This document shows, one piece after another, positions 37,169 through 48,525 of a stretch of 64,000 nt of DNA (position 1 is the first letter of the stretch; the number at the start of each line of letters is the position of its first letter). The position numbers and the translations under genes are program-made. The stretch spans positions 2,681,001-2,745,000 of the forward strand of contig NC_081815.1 in the NCBI RefSeq assembly GCF_030704535.1, given 5' to 3'. Origin of the DNA: Vitis vinifera. Taxonomy: Eukaryota; Streptophyta; Magnoliopsida; Vitales; Vitaceae. The notes beneath the pieces were generated by a model. It did no database searches. It was not told the DNA's origin and worked only from the letters and a program-made list of their open reading frames with translations.

Positions 37169-37592
37169 GGTTGAGGTGCTCCATTGAAGCAGCTTTTGCA
37201 GCGGCGGCTTGGACGTCTCGTGGGGAGGAGGAGGCGGGGCGAGGCAAGGAGGAGGCGAGTTCTGGGAAGTTAAGAATGGCGGAGTTGCCTTTGATGCTCA
37301 AGGCGGCAACGTCGTGGGCACGAGCGGCCATTTCGGGGGTGGAGAAAGTGCCCAGCCATATCCGAGATTTTTTGCGAGGCTCGCGAATTTCAGACACCCA
37401 TTTGCCCCAAGTCCGCATTCGGACCCCTCTGTACACTGGGTGCTTGCTGCTATCTCTTCCTCTTTTGGGTCTCTCCTGATCTGGGTCCGACGTTTTGGAC
37501 CTTTTAGCTGGTGGGTTCTGTATTCCGGATGAGGATGGTGAAGATGAAGAGTTACTGCAACACTCCGTTTCTGAGTATGCTTGCTCTGCCAT
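36792..37592 (-). CDS. DREB-type AP2/ERF transcription factor (subgroup A-4, TINY-like)
   Basis: This is a single-exon gene of 266 residues. The start at 37592 (AGCAATGGC context) gives [10 protein letters not shown]. In-frame codons upstream belong to the leader. Residues 30-50 are basic and include a [11 protein letters not shown] stretch that can serve as nuclear signal. The AP2 domain covers about residues 53-110: [30 protein letters not shown] and [10 protein letters not shown]. Val at domain position 14 and Glu at 19 are the DREB-type contacts. The downstream region (about 143-175) is pure Ser and Ser-Pro repeat, encoded by a GAT/GGT microsatellite at 37070-37170 (plus strand). The acidic C-terminus, ending EALLWEY, may be an activation region. 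DREB proteins bind DRE/CRT (CCGAC) promoters in stress or development. The exact ortholog is not assigned. Confidence 0.93.
37070..37170. repeat. Coding trinucleotide/hexanucleotide microsatellite in the DREB gene
   Basis: On the plus strand GATGGT units (37090-37124) adjoin GAT units (37125-37168). On the coding minus strand they give Ser-Pro-like and poly-Ser codons. Length variation would change the linker between the AP2 domain and the C-terminus without shifting frame. Confidence 0.85.
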
Positions 37593-37837
37593 TGCTAATG
37601 GCGATGTCCCCAGAAGCTTGATTTGCTTTGCTGTTAAACCCGCAGCAAACAGAAACAAAGTTTTGGTTTTTCCTCGATAAGTCCCTGTGCTTTGTCTCAG
37701 TATAGCACACTGTAGTCTGTAGAGTTGGTCGATATCTTGATTCCTCACACTACAGAGAGAGAGAGATAATAATAATAATGAGGATAAGGAGAGCTACAGA
37801 GTAAGCTGCAGATGTAGCTAGCCTACAAGGCTCAGTG

Positions 37838-37845
37838 TATATATA
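37838..37845 (-). promoter_or_regulatory. Candidate TATA box of the DREB gene
   Basis: TATATATA lies about 245 bases upstream of the start codon on the minus strand, which would place transcription start near 37810. A GA dinucleotide tract (37912-37933) about 70 bases further upstream is a possible BPC/GAGA-binding site. Both are inferred. Confidence 0.5.
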
Positions 37846-39032
37846 TAGAGAGAGATCAAAGAAGAAGACCGATGAGTGATGGTACGCTCAGTAAATGTAT
37901 ACGTGTGCTTGCGAGAGAGAGAGAGAGAGAGAGGGGGGTCGCAGAAGGGAGGAGAGAAGCAGATAGAAATCAAGGGAAACGTGCCCTTACAAAGGGACCC
38001 TCACAACCGACCTGGCCTTTTGGCCATCATTTATTAATGAATGAAGCAGCCCATAACACTCACACACGTATTGGCCACGATAGAAATCCCTAAGAGACGC
38101 ACTCAGAACCCAAAGGGTCTCACCACGCCCCATACAAAATCTCCCCACGGTTCCTCTGCCCACTACCCAACATCACAGCCGTCTATGGGGTCTCTCTGTC
38201 CTCGGTGCTTTCAAGTTTCATCTCATCTCCTCTCTCCTCACTTTCGTACTACTCCTCCTACACTCCTACCACTTCCCCACCCCCCTTAATTAAATTTCTT
38301 TCTTTGTCCATTTTCACACCTGTCTATCCTGCACAGTGTTCATGCCATGTAAATCATGCTCCAAACCCAAACACTCCCTCACCAACCCCTTCCAGTTTCC
38401 TCCATGTGGGTGCGGCTGCCTCTTGCCTGCTTTCACTCACTATTCCCATTTCACAAACCTCTCCTCCTCTTCTTCTTCTATTAGTTAACTTTCCTCTCCT
38501 CATGGATTTTATTATCCCTCTTCATGGGTATGAAGCATTGATCCCTATTCCCCATTCCCATTATTATGCTCTTAAATTGAGTCTTCCCTTTTATCTGCTA
38601 AAGGGCATGCTACATTTTCATTAATATGTTCAGTGACACTTTTTTTTTTCTTTTTTAATTTTGTAAGAAATTAGGATATTAATTGATTAAGTCTGGTGAA
38701 AGATGAAAGCCTTTTGACCAAAAAATAGTATTAGTTAATTTTGCTTTTCTCTGAAAGTGCAAGACAGAGACATTCGGGGGTTATAGCGCGTCACCATGCT
38801 TCATAACTCGTACCACCAAGTCTTTATTGTTTTGTCCCAGCACCACAGCTCCCCCAAACTGGACTTCATCAATAACCCATTGTGAAGGATAATTTAATTT
38901 AATTTTAATTTCACAAATACATTAACTACAGTCCATTTTTGTGGAAAACCCACATCCCTGATTTCAAGAAAAAAAACGAAAAAAAAAAGAGAAGAATTTA
39001 CATTTGAGTTTTTCTTACTAAGAGAAGAGGGA

Positions 39033-39052
39033 GGGGGGCGGGCGGGCGGGGG
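39033..39052 (+). other. G-quadruplex-forming motif
   Basis: Four G-runs (6, 3, 3 and 5 G) are separated by single C bases. This is the one-base-loop pattern that folds into a very stable parallel G-quadruplex. A further GGG precedes it at 39029-39031. It stands out sharply in AT-rich intergenic DNA. Confidence 0.75.
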
Positions 39053-42000
39053 CAAGGACATAACATAAGAAGTCATGACTACCCTTTACTTGAATTTGCT
39101 TTCAGAGGCACCCTACCTCTAAATTAAGGACACACAACATCACTTCAAATGTCATCAAGGGGGCCCTTTGCATGGTTGTAAAACTGGATTATGATCTTCT
39201 TTTTCAAGACTAAATAGTCTGGAGGCTGGAGCCATGGAATGGAAAGGTGAAGACAAATCCAATTTAGCACTCAAATTTCCCAAGAAATGGTGTAATCATA
39301 AAATCTGGGTTACAAGATGTTGTTCCATATTCACCTAAAGGGTGTTGAGAATAAGTTGAAATGTACCTGTACACTGAGCTGTTGAGAGCGATATCTTGGT
39401 CCATAATAATTAAATTCATTCCGGTCCATTTTGGAATATGTCCGTACTTGGGACCTAGAATAATACAACTACATTCCACGGCCACAGATTAGTAACCTAT
39501 GGTTGACAAATGGCTACAATGGTGGGTCACATTGGGTCCTTAATCACTGGACTTTAGCATGAACTCAACCTGATTAATCAGACTCTTGGAACCAAGAAGT
39601 CTGCTTTTAATCATTGTGGGCTTTGGAGACATGGGGTGGATCCAATCCTACATTTCATCCTTGCTTTCTTCCCTGTTTAATTGTCAGGAAACTTCCGATT
39701 TTTTCCTTCTGTATTCTTGGTCCTTTTGCAGATATTTATTCTATGATATGCATATGACAAGAAGATCAATATTCTTGTGTGTGGTTTTTTGTGAATGATG
39801 AGAATATTTTTGGTTGATTAATCCCACAATACTAAAAGGAAGAAAACCCATTTATATATGTATTGATATGAACTACTCTGCAGAAACTGGGCTTTTGAGG
39901 CTTTTGTTTCATGTTGAGTTTTGAGTATTTTTCCCCTTTTTGCTGTTTTACAAAACTAAACCACTCTGTCAAACTTCCAAAACTATGAAAAGGGCCAAAT
40001 TCAAGCAAAAAAGGGTCTAGTTAATGTCATCTGAATCCAATCCACTTCCATTTGGTCCCCATTTGTTTTCTTTTGCACTAAGCCAGAAGCACTAGTGGGT
40101 CAAAGCAAGTATTGGGTGAGTACTATTCCAATGAATTCTGGGGATGCTGAATGGATACACAGAAGCCCAAAGCAAAACCCATGTTTTAAGACCAGATTCA
40201 ACTACCATAAGAGTTGAAGATGAACCCTCATCTCCATCTCCCCCATCTCAAATTCTTCACATTCTTTTGGGATAAGAAAGAAGATAAACCCTCTGTTAAA
40301 TTCAGAAGTGTCACCTTCACATTCAATAGCGATACTTACAGTTTGTTTTGGTAAGTACTGTTAAATTAAATTAGAGGGCAGTACTGCTTTACTACACACC
40401 ACACCCCCTCTTCACAGAACCTAACATATTTGTTGCACTGCAGGGCTGCTTTTGGTTGCTCTTCTCTCTACACATTTTCCCTCTTCTGGCCTTCCAATTG
40501 TACTGTAAAAACTAGACTTCTTCAAAGATGGGCTACTAATTACTAGAGCTAGCTGTAAAATCATCCATTTTGAAAGGGAAGTGTAACTCCCATACTTATA
40601 TTTCTTCCATCAGTATTCTCAGGCTCAATAGTTACAGAATCACAAGATGGCATCAGATATATACTTGGTATCTACTGGTTTGGGTTGGGGTGGGGAGGAA
40701 GGCCTTGGAAGCAGTTTCAAAAAAAAAAGACTATCATTTTGGTTGAAAAAGAGTTAGTCAGGATTTAGAATGGATGATTGGACATTAGGGCATGGGATAT
40801 TCTTTGAGCATTTTGTTATTTTCTTGAGAATGTAATGAACAAATGTACAATGGTTCTTCTCCTTTATCCAGATTCAGTAGATGTACCACCACCCATACTC
40901 AAAAGCTGTCAAGCCCTCACAAAAGGTATTAATACAGGCACTGTTCTACTGTGGGTTTATCTTCATAGTTTTTCAGAAAAGGACGTATTGCTACCTAGGT
41001 TCTTGATACCATAAGATAAAGAAGAAAATCATGGCTCTGGTTTTCAGCATTTAATTCACCAGCTATCTTCTTCATTCACTCATTGGCTTGGCTTGCATTA
41101 TTATTATTATAATTGTACCGGTTTTTGGAATATTGAAGACCATGTAATGCCAGTCCACAGTCCACACCCACATCATAGGTTACCAGACTACACAGTTGTT
41201 TCTTTTATTCCAAATAGCTTAGTGCTTGTTTGGATCTTGAATTTTTTTTTTCTTCCTATTTTATTATGATGGAGAATGGGAAGTAAAAGAATCCATAGTG
41301 GGAACAAAGAGACAACTCACTATGTTTCATCTCAAAGGTTTAAAAAATGGAAAGGCTTTTTCTTATTCACTTATGCCTCACTTTCTTGATTTCCTTCAAT
41401 TTGTTAGGTTTCTTTCAATTTCTTATTATCGGCGTTTGACAGTATTTTGTCTAAATAATAGAGGCAAGTACTAAATGATAATAAAAAAAAAAATTAAAGA
41501 TTCGTTGTACAATTTTTATCAAAATAATGTTGTCATGAATTAGATATAAAAACATTGAAGTCAAAATCGAATCATGTTTTTTCTTCGTATGCTCTGTTTT
41601 TCAATTTTTGATAACCAAACATAACTTAAGAAAATTTAATATGTGTTATAATGAAGTCGTATTCATCGTAATTCACTCATGAGATAGAAACCCGGATTTT
41701 TGGATTGGGTATCATGCTCAACCCTAACCCTAATTTAATATAGCCTATACCTTGAAAGGCTTGAAGAGGGTGAATCTTATTTGCCATTTTGCCTAGAACA
41801 AGGCTAAGTTCATCTTTAGGCCATTATTTATTGAATGATATTGTAGGGCAGTTGGCTATTTTTGTGATAGAGCATTGAAATGGAAGCGGCTTAGTTAATG
41901 GGCTGGGGACACTTTGGGCCTACTAGAATTTATTGTGCTGACGGGGGGAACAAGGCATCGGATGGGCTTTAACATACATGAATGAGCATATGGGCCCATT

Positions 42001-43012
42001 CATTTTTCTATGATCATGTGAAAAACACAACCACTCTAGTATGTCCAATGAATTGATGATTTGGAAACATCTTTTCACACTCCCCATTCATTATTCTTGT
42101 GATTTGGGGGGCCTATAAAACTAAACCAAATGGAGAAACTTGATGATCTGAGCATTTTATGAGGCTTGAACATGATGGGGCCCTCATTGATGGCTTCAGC
42201 GTCTGGCCCATGAACATAACCAAAACTTCACCCTATTCTGGTTTTTAATCAAAAGAGGCTTTAGTGTTTTCCCAGTATTTTTCACCAGAAGTATCCCTTC
42301 TGTAATAATGCACTTCAAAGTTGGGCCTTCTTCAAGGCCCATCAAGGACCTACAGAGAGAAGCACAATGCAGAATAGTAATCACAATTTATGATTGGAAG
42401 TTTCCCTAACAGTTTGCACAACAATGGCTAGACAATAATGGGTAGATGAGTTTTAAGTCATTGTGTTTGGTTGAAAAAGGTACTTTAAAAAACAATTTTC
42501 TCACATTTGGTTTATATAATTAAAATTAATAAAAAGCTTATATATTTTAGGATTATTTAATTTTAATATATATAAAAAGGTTAAATACGCGAAATTTTTT
42601 TTAAAATAGTATATAAAATAATTTGACTTCAAATTTATTTTTTGTTATCCTTCACTATTTTCTTTCCCTCACATTTTCCTTCAACCATTTTAAGAACCAA
42701 ACATAACCTTAGGATTTTATCGAGTTGTATAAAAAATAAAAAATAAAAACCGACCCAGTTTTGCATATGCTTTGAGTTTGGTTCAATCCTCCTTAGTTCA
42801 CTAGCTTCTTTTGGGAAGCAAGTTCAATTCTGAATTGGACGTTACTGAAAATACAAGATCAAAAGAAGCTTTACCAATGCTAGCTATAGAAAGTGTAATA
42901 AAATATTATTGTTCTTGGCAAAACTTTGAAGTAAGGACAATAAAGGGAGCATTAGAAGCAAGCTTTTTGAAGTTGGCAAGTGCAGGTGCGTCCAAAAAGA
43001 TAAAACGGACTT

Positions 43013-43051
43013 AGATGACATTTGTTTTTTTTCAAAAAACAAATGTCATCT
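43013..43051. repeat. Perfect 18-base-pair hairpin
   Basis: AGATGACATTTGTTTTTT at 43013-43030 is exactly reverse-complemented at 43034-43051 with a three-base TTC loop. It lies about 200 bases past the stop of the minus-strand hydrolase gene, so it may fall in the 3' UTR or just beyond. Confidence 0.8.
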
Positions 43052-43248
43052 AACTTTTTATATTCAGTTAAAAATATTTTGTTGATATTAACTAATATAA
43101 TTAAAGTAAATTTGTTATCAATAAGTTTAGTTTAATTATGTTGATGAATGTTAATAAGTTACTTTTAATTGAATAGAAAAAACAAAGTATTTTGACTTTT
43201 TCTATTCAAACCAAAAAGTCTTTTTGAAGTGTGTGAATTACTACTTCC

Positions 43249-46200
43249 TCATTCTCTCCTCTGTTCTTTCTTTGTCTTCCCCAGCTCCACAAGCAGAGTC
43301 AAAAGAGCCTCGCTCATTTCACAAGCATCAGGCTCACTAAGATCCTTCTTCCCTGAAAAGTAAACCATCCAGGCATGGTCGAGCTTCAGATCTGGTTTGA
43401 CAACAACTGAGCCTGGAACTTCAGCATCACGACATGTCACTAACCCATCACTCTTCTCCCCATACCTGAGTTGAAGGTGAAGTGCACAAAGAGACAGGAC
43501 AGCGGATATAGGAATTACTACAGGCACCTTGCATCCTTGAACATCAGACTCTTTGCTACCAAATCTGGGAAGGGGGAGCAAGGGAAGTTCTGCATGAGCT
43601 ACGTGGGACATTGTGGCAAGGACGCTTGGAGCCACACTTGCTTCAGAGTGAAAGGAGATAAGAGGGATGCATTCAGGGAGCTTGTGATTCATTATGAACT
43701 CCCTCCTCTTCTCGTATGTGAGGTCCTCCAATGCCTGAATGTCACCCTACAATAAACCACTGAAATATTCACAAGGTGGGAAATATAAGTGTGCAGTGTG
43801 ACCCAAAAAATATTTGAAGACATGACACTAGGAAACAAAAAGAAAGCTTTGGGAGGAACCTCGTGACAACAAATAGTCATAATATATCCCTCCCTAGCTG
43901 GAATGAAGGTGATAAAATTTTTAAGCCGTTGGTTTGAAAATCTGAGTTGAGAAGGTTGGCATTTTTTGATTAACCAACAAATGTGTCATCCCAATATGGA
44001 TACAAGGTGTTATAATCCCAAGACAACAGACATGTAAGCACAACCCTGACCCTTCTTTTCCTCTAAGATCCGTGTTAATGAAATTGAGATGAATAATTTC
44101 AACTTAATCAGTAGCCCATGAGAATCTGAGCTATTTCTGTAAGCAGCACAACTTACTGTTCTTGATTAGCTCTTCTTAAATTTTCAGATAAAATTATTTA
44201 TCAGTTCTGGAGTCCACACAGTAAGGATATATTAATTGGCATTTGATATTGAGCAATTTCCCCGAGTCTAGATGAGCTGTAAGTTAACCTACATAGAAGT
44301 TTGAGTTTTCCAGGCCTTAAATACATGTGTTCTCCCACAAAAACCAAGTCAACCAGTCTTGGGCAAAGAAAAAAGTTACCTTAATTAACTTGCATATCAA
44401 AAACTCCAAGATCCTCCGGGTTTCCCTGTCAGCAATCTGGCCTTCACGAAGAATATCAGAAGCTAAGGGGGTTCCACCGTATGGGCTCTGCACCAAAGCT
44501 AATCCAGCAACTTTGTCCTTTAAGTCAGACCAGTACATAGATAATGCAGCTGCTGCATCAACCCCACCCTTGCTGTGCCCAAGCAAGATCACACACTTTC
44601 CAGATCCCCAGTAAAGTTCTTCAATGTATTGCTTCAGTTCCCAAGCATTATGCTCTACAGATGCCTTCATAAAGTTATGGCATTAACTATTGTAAAGCAA
44701 GAGAATTGCAAAAAATAAAGTAAAAAAAGCAGATCGCAAGAGCAAATCTGCCATTGTTGGGTATGAGGAAGTATATCATTCCATGGTGAATCTTACTCGA
44801 ATAAACTTATGGAGAAATTTTTGTTTACCTCACTGTGAATTTTGGCAATATGGCAAGCTAGACCCATCTTTGAAAAGAACTTCTTAGTGTTCACAAAATA
44901 CAATGGACCATGATTGCCAAAAAGGCCTGACAAATGAGAATTTAAAATACAAGCAGTTACATTCCAAATGCAAACATTGGCATACAAACCAAAAAACAAG
45001 TTCAGAATTCCAGAATAAAAGTATCTTTTTTATACCTGGAATTAGTAGATAGACATATGAGTTTGGGAGCGTGTGCTTTCCATTCCTAAAGAGCAAAACA
45101 ACACAAAGTGCAGGTGATTAAACTTATAAACAAATGGTCAACAAGGTAAAGAACAGAGGATAATTTCAATGGTGAAAAACAGATCTAGTGACCATTCAAG
45201 CATACACATTTAAGTAAGCAAGTTATCAATGAAATAGAAGGAATTTGATATGACATCATAATGAATTTTCATAATAATAACTAAGATCCAATCCAATCCA
45301 ACTGTTCTGTTTTAATCAAGACATCTAGGAAAGGGCAACACAGACATAGCCTCCATGCAAGAGATTTAAAGTCTGTTTGGGAGTAATTATAGTAAAAGCA
45401 CTTTTGGTCCATAACACTTTTTTGAGTAGAGCTTCCACTGCAAAAGCTTTTACAAAGAATTGCATAGGGCTTGGATATAAGAGTGCGTTTGGCAAAGATT
45501 TTCATAAGTATTTCTAGCATTTTTAATACTTGAAAAATAAAAATTTTCAAGTGTTAGAAATACCAAAAACACTTTCCAAAATCACTACCAACGCACTCTA
45601 AATTTTCAAAAATAAGTGTTTTTCATAGTGCTTTTGGCAATGTGTTATATGATAAAAAGGTGAGTTTTGGAAGAAGCATCTGCCAAGTAATTGTGTCTTT
45701 AGCAATGTGTAATACGATTAAAAAGTGATTCTTGGAAGAAGCATCTACCAAATGATTGTCTAGGAATCACTTCAAGTGATTCTCCAGATTTTTAAAAGTG
45801 ATTTTCAAATGTTTGCCAAACACCTAATTTCTATAAGGAAGTGCTTGCAAGCATCAGAAAGCGCTTCTAGCCCTCTCAAAATCAATCCCAAAAGGGCTCG
45901 TCATTGTTTCAATCATTAAGTACAACAAAGTCAGAGTAGAAGCTGGTAGAGTGTTGTCTTCTGTTTTTTTCTACCTCAAACCTGTGGTACTCTTCAACTT
46001 CACTGACATACCAGTGTCAACACAATATGACAAGAGTGTGGGTGTGGAGATCCTTTTCATGTAATATTGCCTCAGACAGACATCCTAGGTTTCTCTTAAC
46101 ATGAATTTTTTTGCAGGACCATGTTAGACATGCCATCCAATAAAATCATAGACAAGCTTCTCACAATCTTATACAAGGAACCAAAAAAGAAGAAGAAGAA

Positions 46201-48525
46201 GAAAGAAAGAAAGAAAGAAAAAGGAAAAGACAGAATTATTACCTTATGATATCTCAGTAAGATCCAGCCTAAACTTATCTCAGAGATATACACTTCCAGA
46301 AAAAAAATCCAAGAATGACCCAATCTAGGTTCTACTTAAGAGAAGGCTTTATGAACTTGATATGTAGCAAGGGAATCCTAAAGATAAAACACTATCATCA
46401 CCATAACTAACAAAATAAAATTCCACGGTTAAATTTAACATGGGAAAATGGATACCAAATTAAATTGGCACCTTATCTCTCGAAGTAGTTCCAGGAATCT
46501 TGCTGTACCATCCTCCACAGGAGCCACCCCAGGAGTGCACTGCAACCATCCAATATCATCAGAAGAACCATGCAGAGTTGTCTGTACTCGAGATATAATG
46601 CTGAAGATGCCAAAATGAGAAACAATTGTTATATGAGAACCAAACCACACAATAATGATTTCACAAATACAATTAATAACACTGATTGAGAAGGAAAGAT
46701 ATCAACTCTAACAATAACCCGAGAGACACCGTTTTACAGTTTGACCCAACCTTTTGCAAAGTTAAAACCTAGTCTCTTTACCTACGAACTCGAATTTGCA
46801 TGCATCTCACAAAACAGAAAGAATATCTCGAAGAGGCCCATGCCAACCTCCAGGCAAGTCTCATACCAAAGAATGGGAGCAGCAACCTACACCCAGATGA
46901 AGAAACTACAAGATAAATAAGAATAAAGATAATTTGTGGAACAGGACGAAATAACAAAATTCCAACACAAATCATGGCCAGTGAAGTGATCAAGTAGCTG
47001 CAATGCTCAGTTATGATACACACCTCCTAAAAACCTGAATAATTGAGACTAAGGCACTGGTAGTTGATAATTTAACAAGATAAAATGAAATAAGGAAGCA
47101 AAATAGATTAGTCAAAAACATCATTCATTTATTTAATTTAAGAATACAACTCTAGGCCCACAGTAAGGATTTTGAACTAATAACGAGAGCAAAGCTTGAA
47201 TTCAATTTATACATGCATGGCTGAATCTTTATAATACAGTATTGCTAGAGAGAATGACATATATTGTGGGGCTCGAATCCTACAAGCTTAAGCTTTTAGG
47301 AAAATTACATGTCGAACATCTCATTCAAATTTTACTGTGTCTATTTACCCCAATTCATGCCCTATGGGTCTATGTGCCTCTCCACATGTAGACATGCAGC
47401 CAGACCTGAGGAGAGAGTGTTAGAGAGAATGATATATATTGTGGATTCAAATCCTACAAGCGTAAGTTTTTAGGAAAATTGATTGTCCAACAAGTGTCAT
47501 AGAGGAGCTTAACAGGAGGAGGATTAATACCCTTGAAAAAGAAAGGAGGTGCTCTGATAACTGTAATTGCTTCCTGCAATTTGGGATCTTATATTTACAT
47601 GAGATTCTTCCTTCAGGTCAAAGGCTCTTCTTTCACAGACTTCATTGCAGCTAAAACGACTTGAGTGTTGTCCACAAGAAATCATCACTGGATCCTCAGA
47701 GTATTTATTGACATCTCTTGTTACAAGATTTTCTGCAACAAGAACATCATTCCTAATTGCAGCCATCATTTTCTAAAAATAACGATAAGAAATGAACTTC
47801 AGTGTATGACAACGAAGTCCAGGTGAAATAGATATAACATCCTTTGTACTATGGACATTCAAAAACAAAATTATAGGCAGTGATGTCAAGAATCCATATC
47901 ACCAAAGACATGCACAAAGATATACAACGTAAAGAACTTACCAATGAACCTAATAAATCGATGTCTTATATATGAAGTCAAGGTCAAAAAATGGGCAAAA
48001 ATGTCATCCATTGACAAATAAAATCTAGGATGTTCAGCTTGAAGACCTGTGATCCTCATGGCAGGACAGGAAGCCTGATAAGAGGGTCTATATTAGACAT
48101 GGAAAACCAAGCTTTCAAATAAGAATGAAATGAAACCACAATATCATTGTCAAAAATGCCAGTAGCAAAATCCATCTCACACCATTCTTTCTAACAGTGA
48201 TAATAATCTGTGATAAACTCTCATGCACTATCAACCACTGATACACACCCCTCATACGGTTCATCTCTCTAAATAAATAATGCAAAATTAATCTTACCAC
48301 ATCCTTTCTTTGATATCTGTGTCTTTCAAAGAGGTAAGAATTGCTTGATATATGCCCCACCTGATACGACATGAAAAAAAGGGAGAGACGTTAACTAAAG
48401 ATGCTACAGGATGAGAACATAAAAAATTACCTTAACATATAAGAGGTCACGTATAATAATACAGATGCTACACTCACTGTTGAAGGGATCTCAAATATTT
48501 CCCCATTGATACATGAATTGTCCAT
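43249..48525 (-). CDS. Alpha/beta-hydrolase superfamily protein (lipase-like)
   Basis: Nine exons give 505 residues: 48478-48525, 48298-48360, 47531-47772, 46782-46886, 46472-46600, 45036-45085, 44829-44926, 44380-44664 and 43249-43746. All introns are GT..AG and all phases agree. The N-terminal 115 residues are not recognisable. A hydrophobic, Trp-rich segment (about 119-152, MRLAWRLAWASS) follows and may touch a membrane. The hydrolase fold begins with YVYLLIPG and LFGNHGPLYF. The nucleophile elbow GHSKGG places the catalytic Ser at about 276. Next come ALVQSPYGGTPLASDI and a final exon with DHAWMVYFSG, whose His may complete the triad. The substrate is unknown. A 63-base exon (48298) is also open in another frame, but phase requires the frame reading VGHISSNSY. 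The exact function cannot be assigned. Confidence 0.85.
45481..45598. mobile_element. Tourist/PIF-Harbinger-type MITE in intron 5 of the hydrolase gene
   Basis: The 118-base element has terminal inverted repeats GAGTGCGTTTGG / GAGTGCGTTGG and extends as a nearly complete foldback (AAGATTTTCATAAGTATTTC pairs with the other half). It is flanked by TAA on both sides (45478-45480 and 45599-45601). A three-base TWA target duplication is diagnostic of PIF/Harbinger MITEs. It lies between exons 5 (46472) and 6 (45085). Confidence 0.65.
47246..47500 (+). mobile_element. Retroelement LTR-end fragments in intron 3 of the hydrolase gene
   Basis: Two near-identical segments, each starting AGAGAGAATGA then TATATTGTGG and continuing TCCTACAAGC and TTTTTAGGAAAATT, lie at about 47249 and 47426, 177 bases apart. 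Just before the second is GAGAGAGTGTTAGAGAGAAT, which resembles the polypurine tract/LTR start of plant Copia elements. Only fragments remain. Confidence 0.45.

Larger units (their letters stand above)
37850..43248. other. Intergenic DNA upstream of the DREB gene
   Basis: 38.1-38.5 kb is C/T-rich promoter-distal sequence with no gene. 38.6-43.2 kb contains no open frame with recognisable protein content. Notable items inside it, listed separately, are a G-quadruplex motif at 39033 and a perfect hairpin at 43013. An ATT run occurs near 41098-41110. The last 200 bases are the probable 3' UTR of the minus-strand hydrolase gene. Confidence 0.5.

Noticed and set aside
36943..37479. Long plus-strand frame rich in Asp and Gly across the DREB locus
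   Set aside because: It is the antisense reading of the Ser/Ser-Pro microsatellite and AP2 domain of the real minus-strand gene.
37593..37748. 52-codon N-terminal extension of the DREB protein
   Set aside because: It lies in the leader between the inferred transcription start and a well-placed ATG (37592). It has no resemblance to the family.
46887..47023. Hydrophobic open stretch upstream of hydrolase exon 4 (LITSLAMICVGILLF)
   Set aside because: Exon phase (GG then G) works only with the acceptor at 46887. Earlier acceptors produce stops, so this is intron sequence.
48298..48360. Alternative frame of the hydrolase exon 2, reading WGIYQAILTSLKD
   Set aside because: It looks protein-like, but joining it to the next exon creates an immediate stop. 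The frame VGHISSNSY is in phase with both neighbours.
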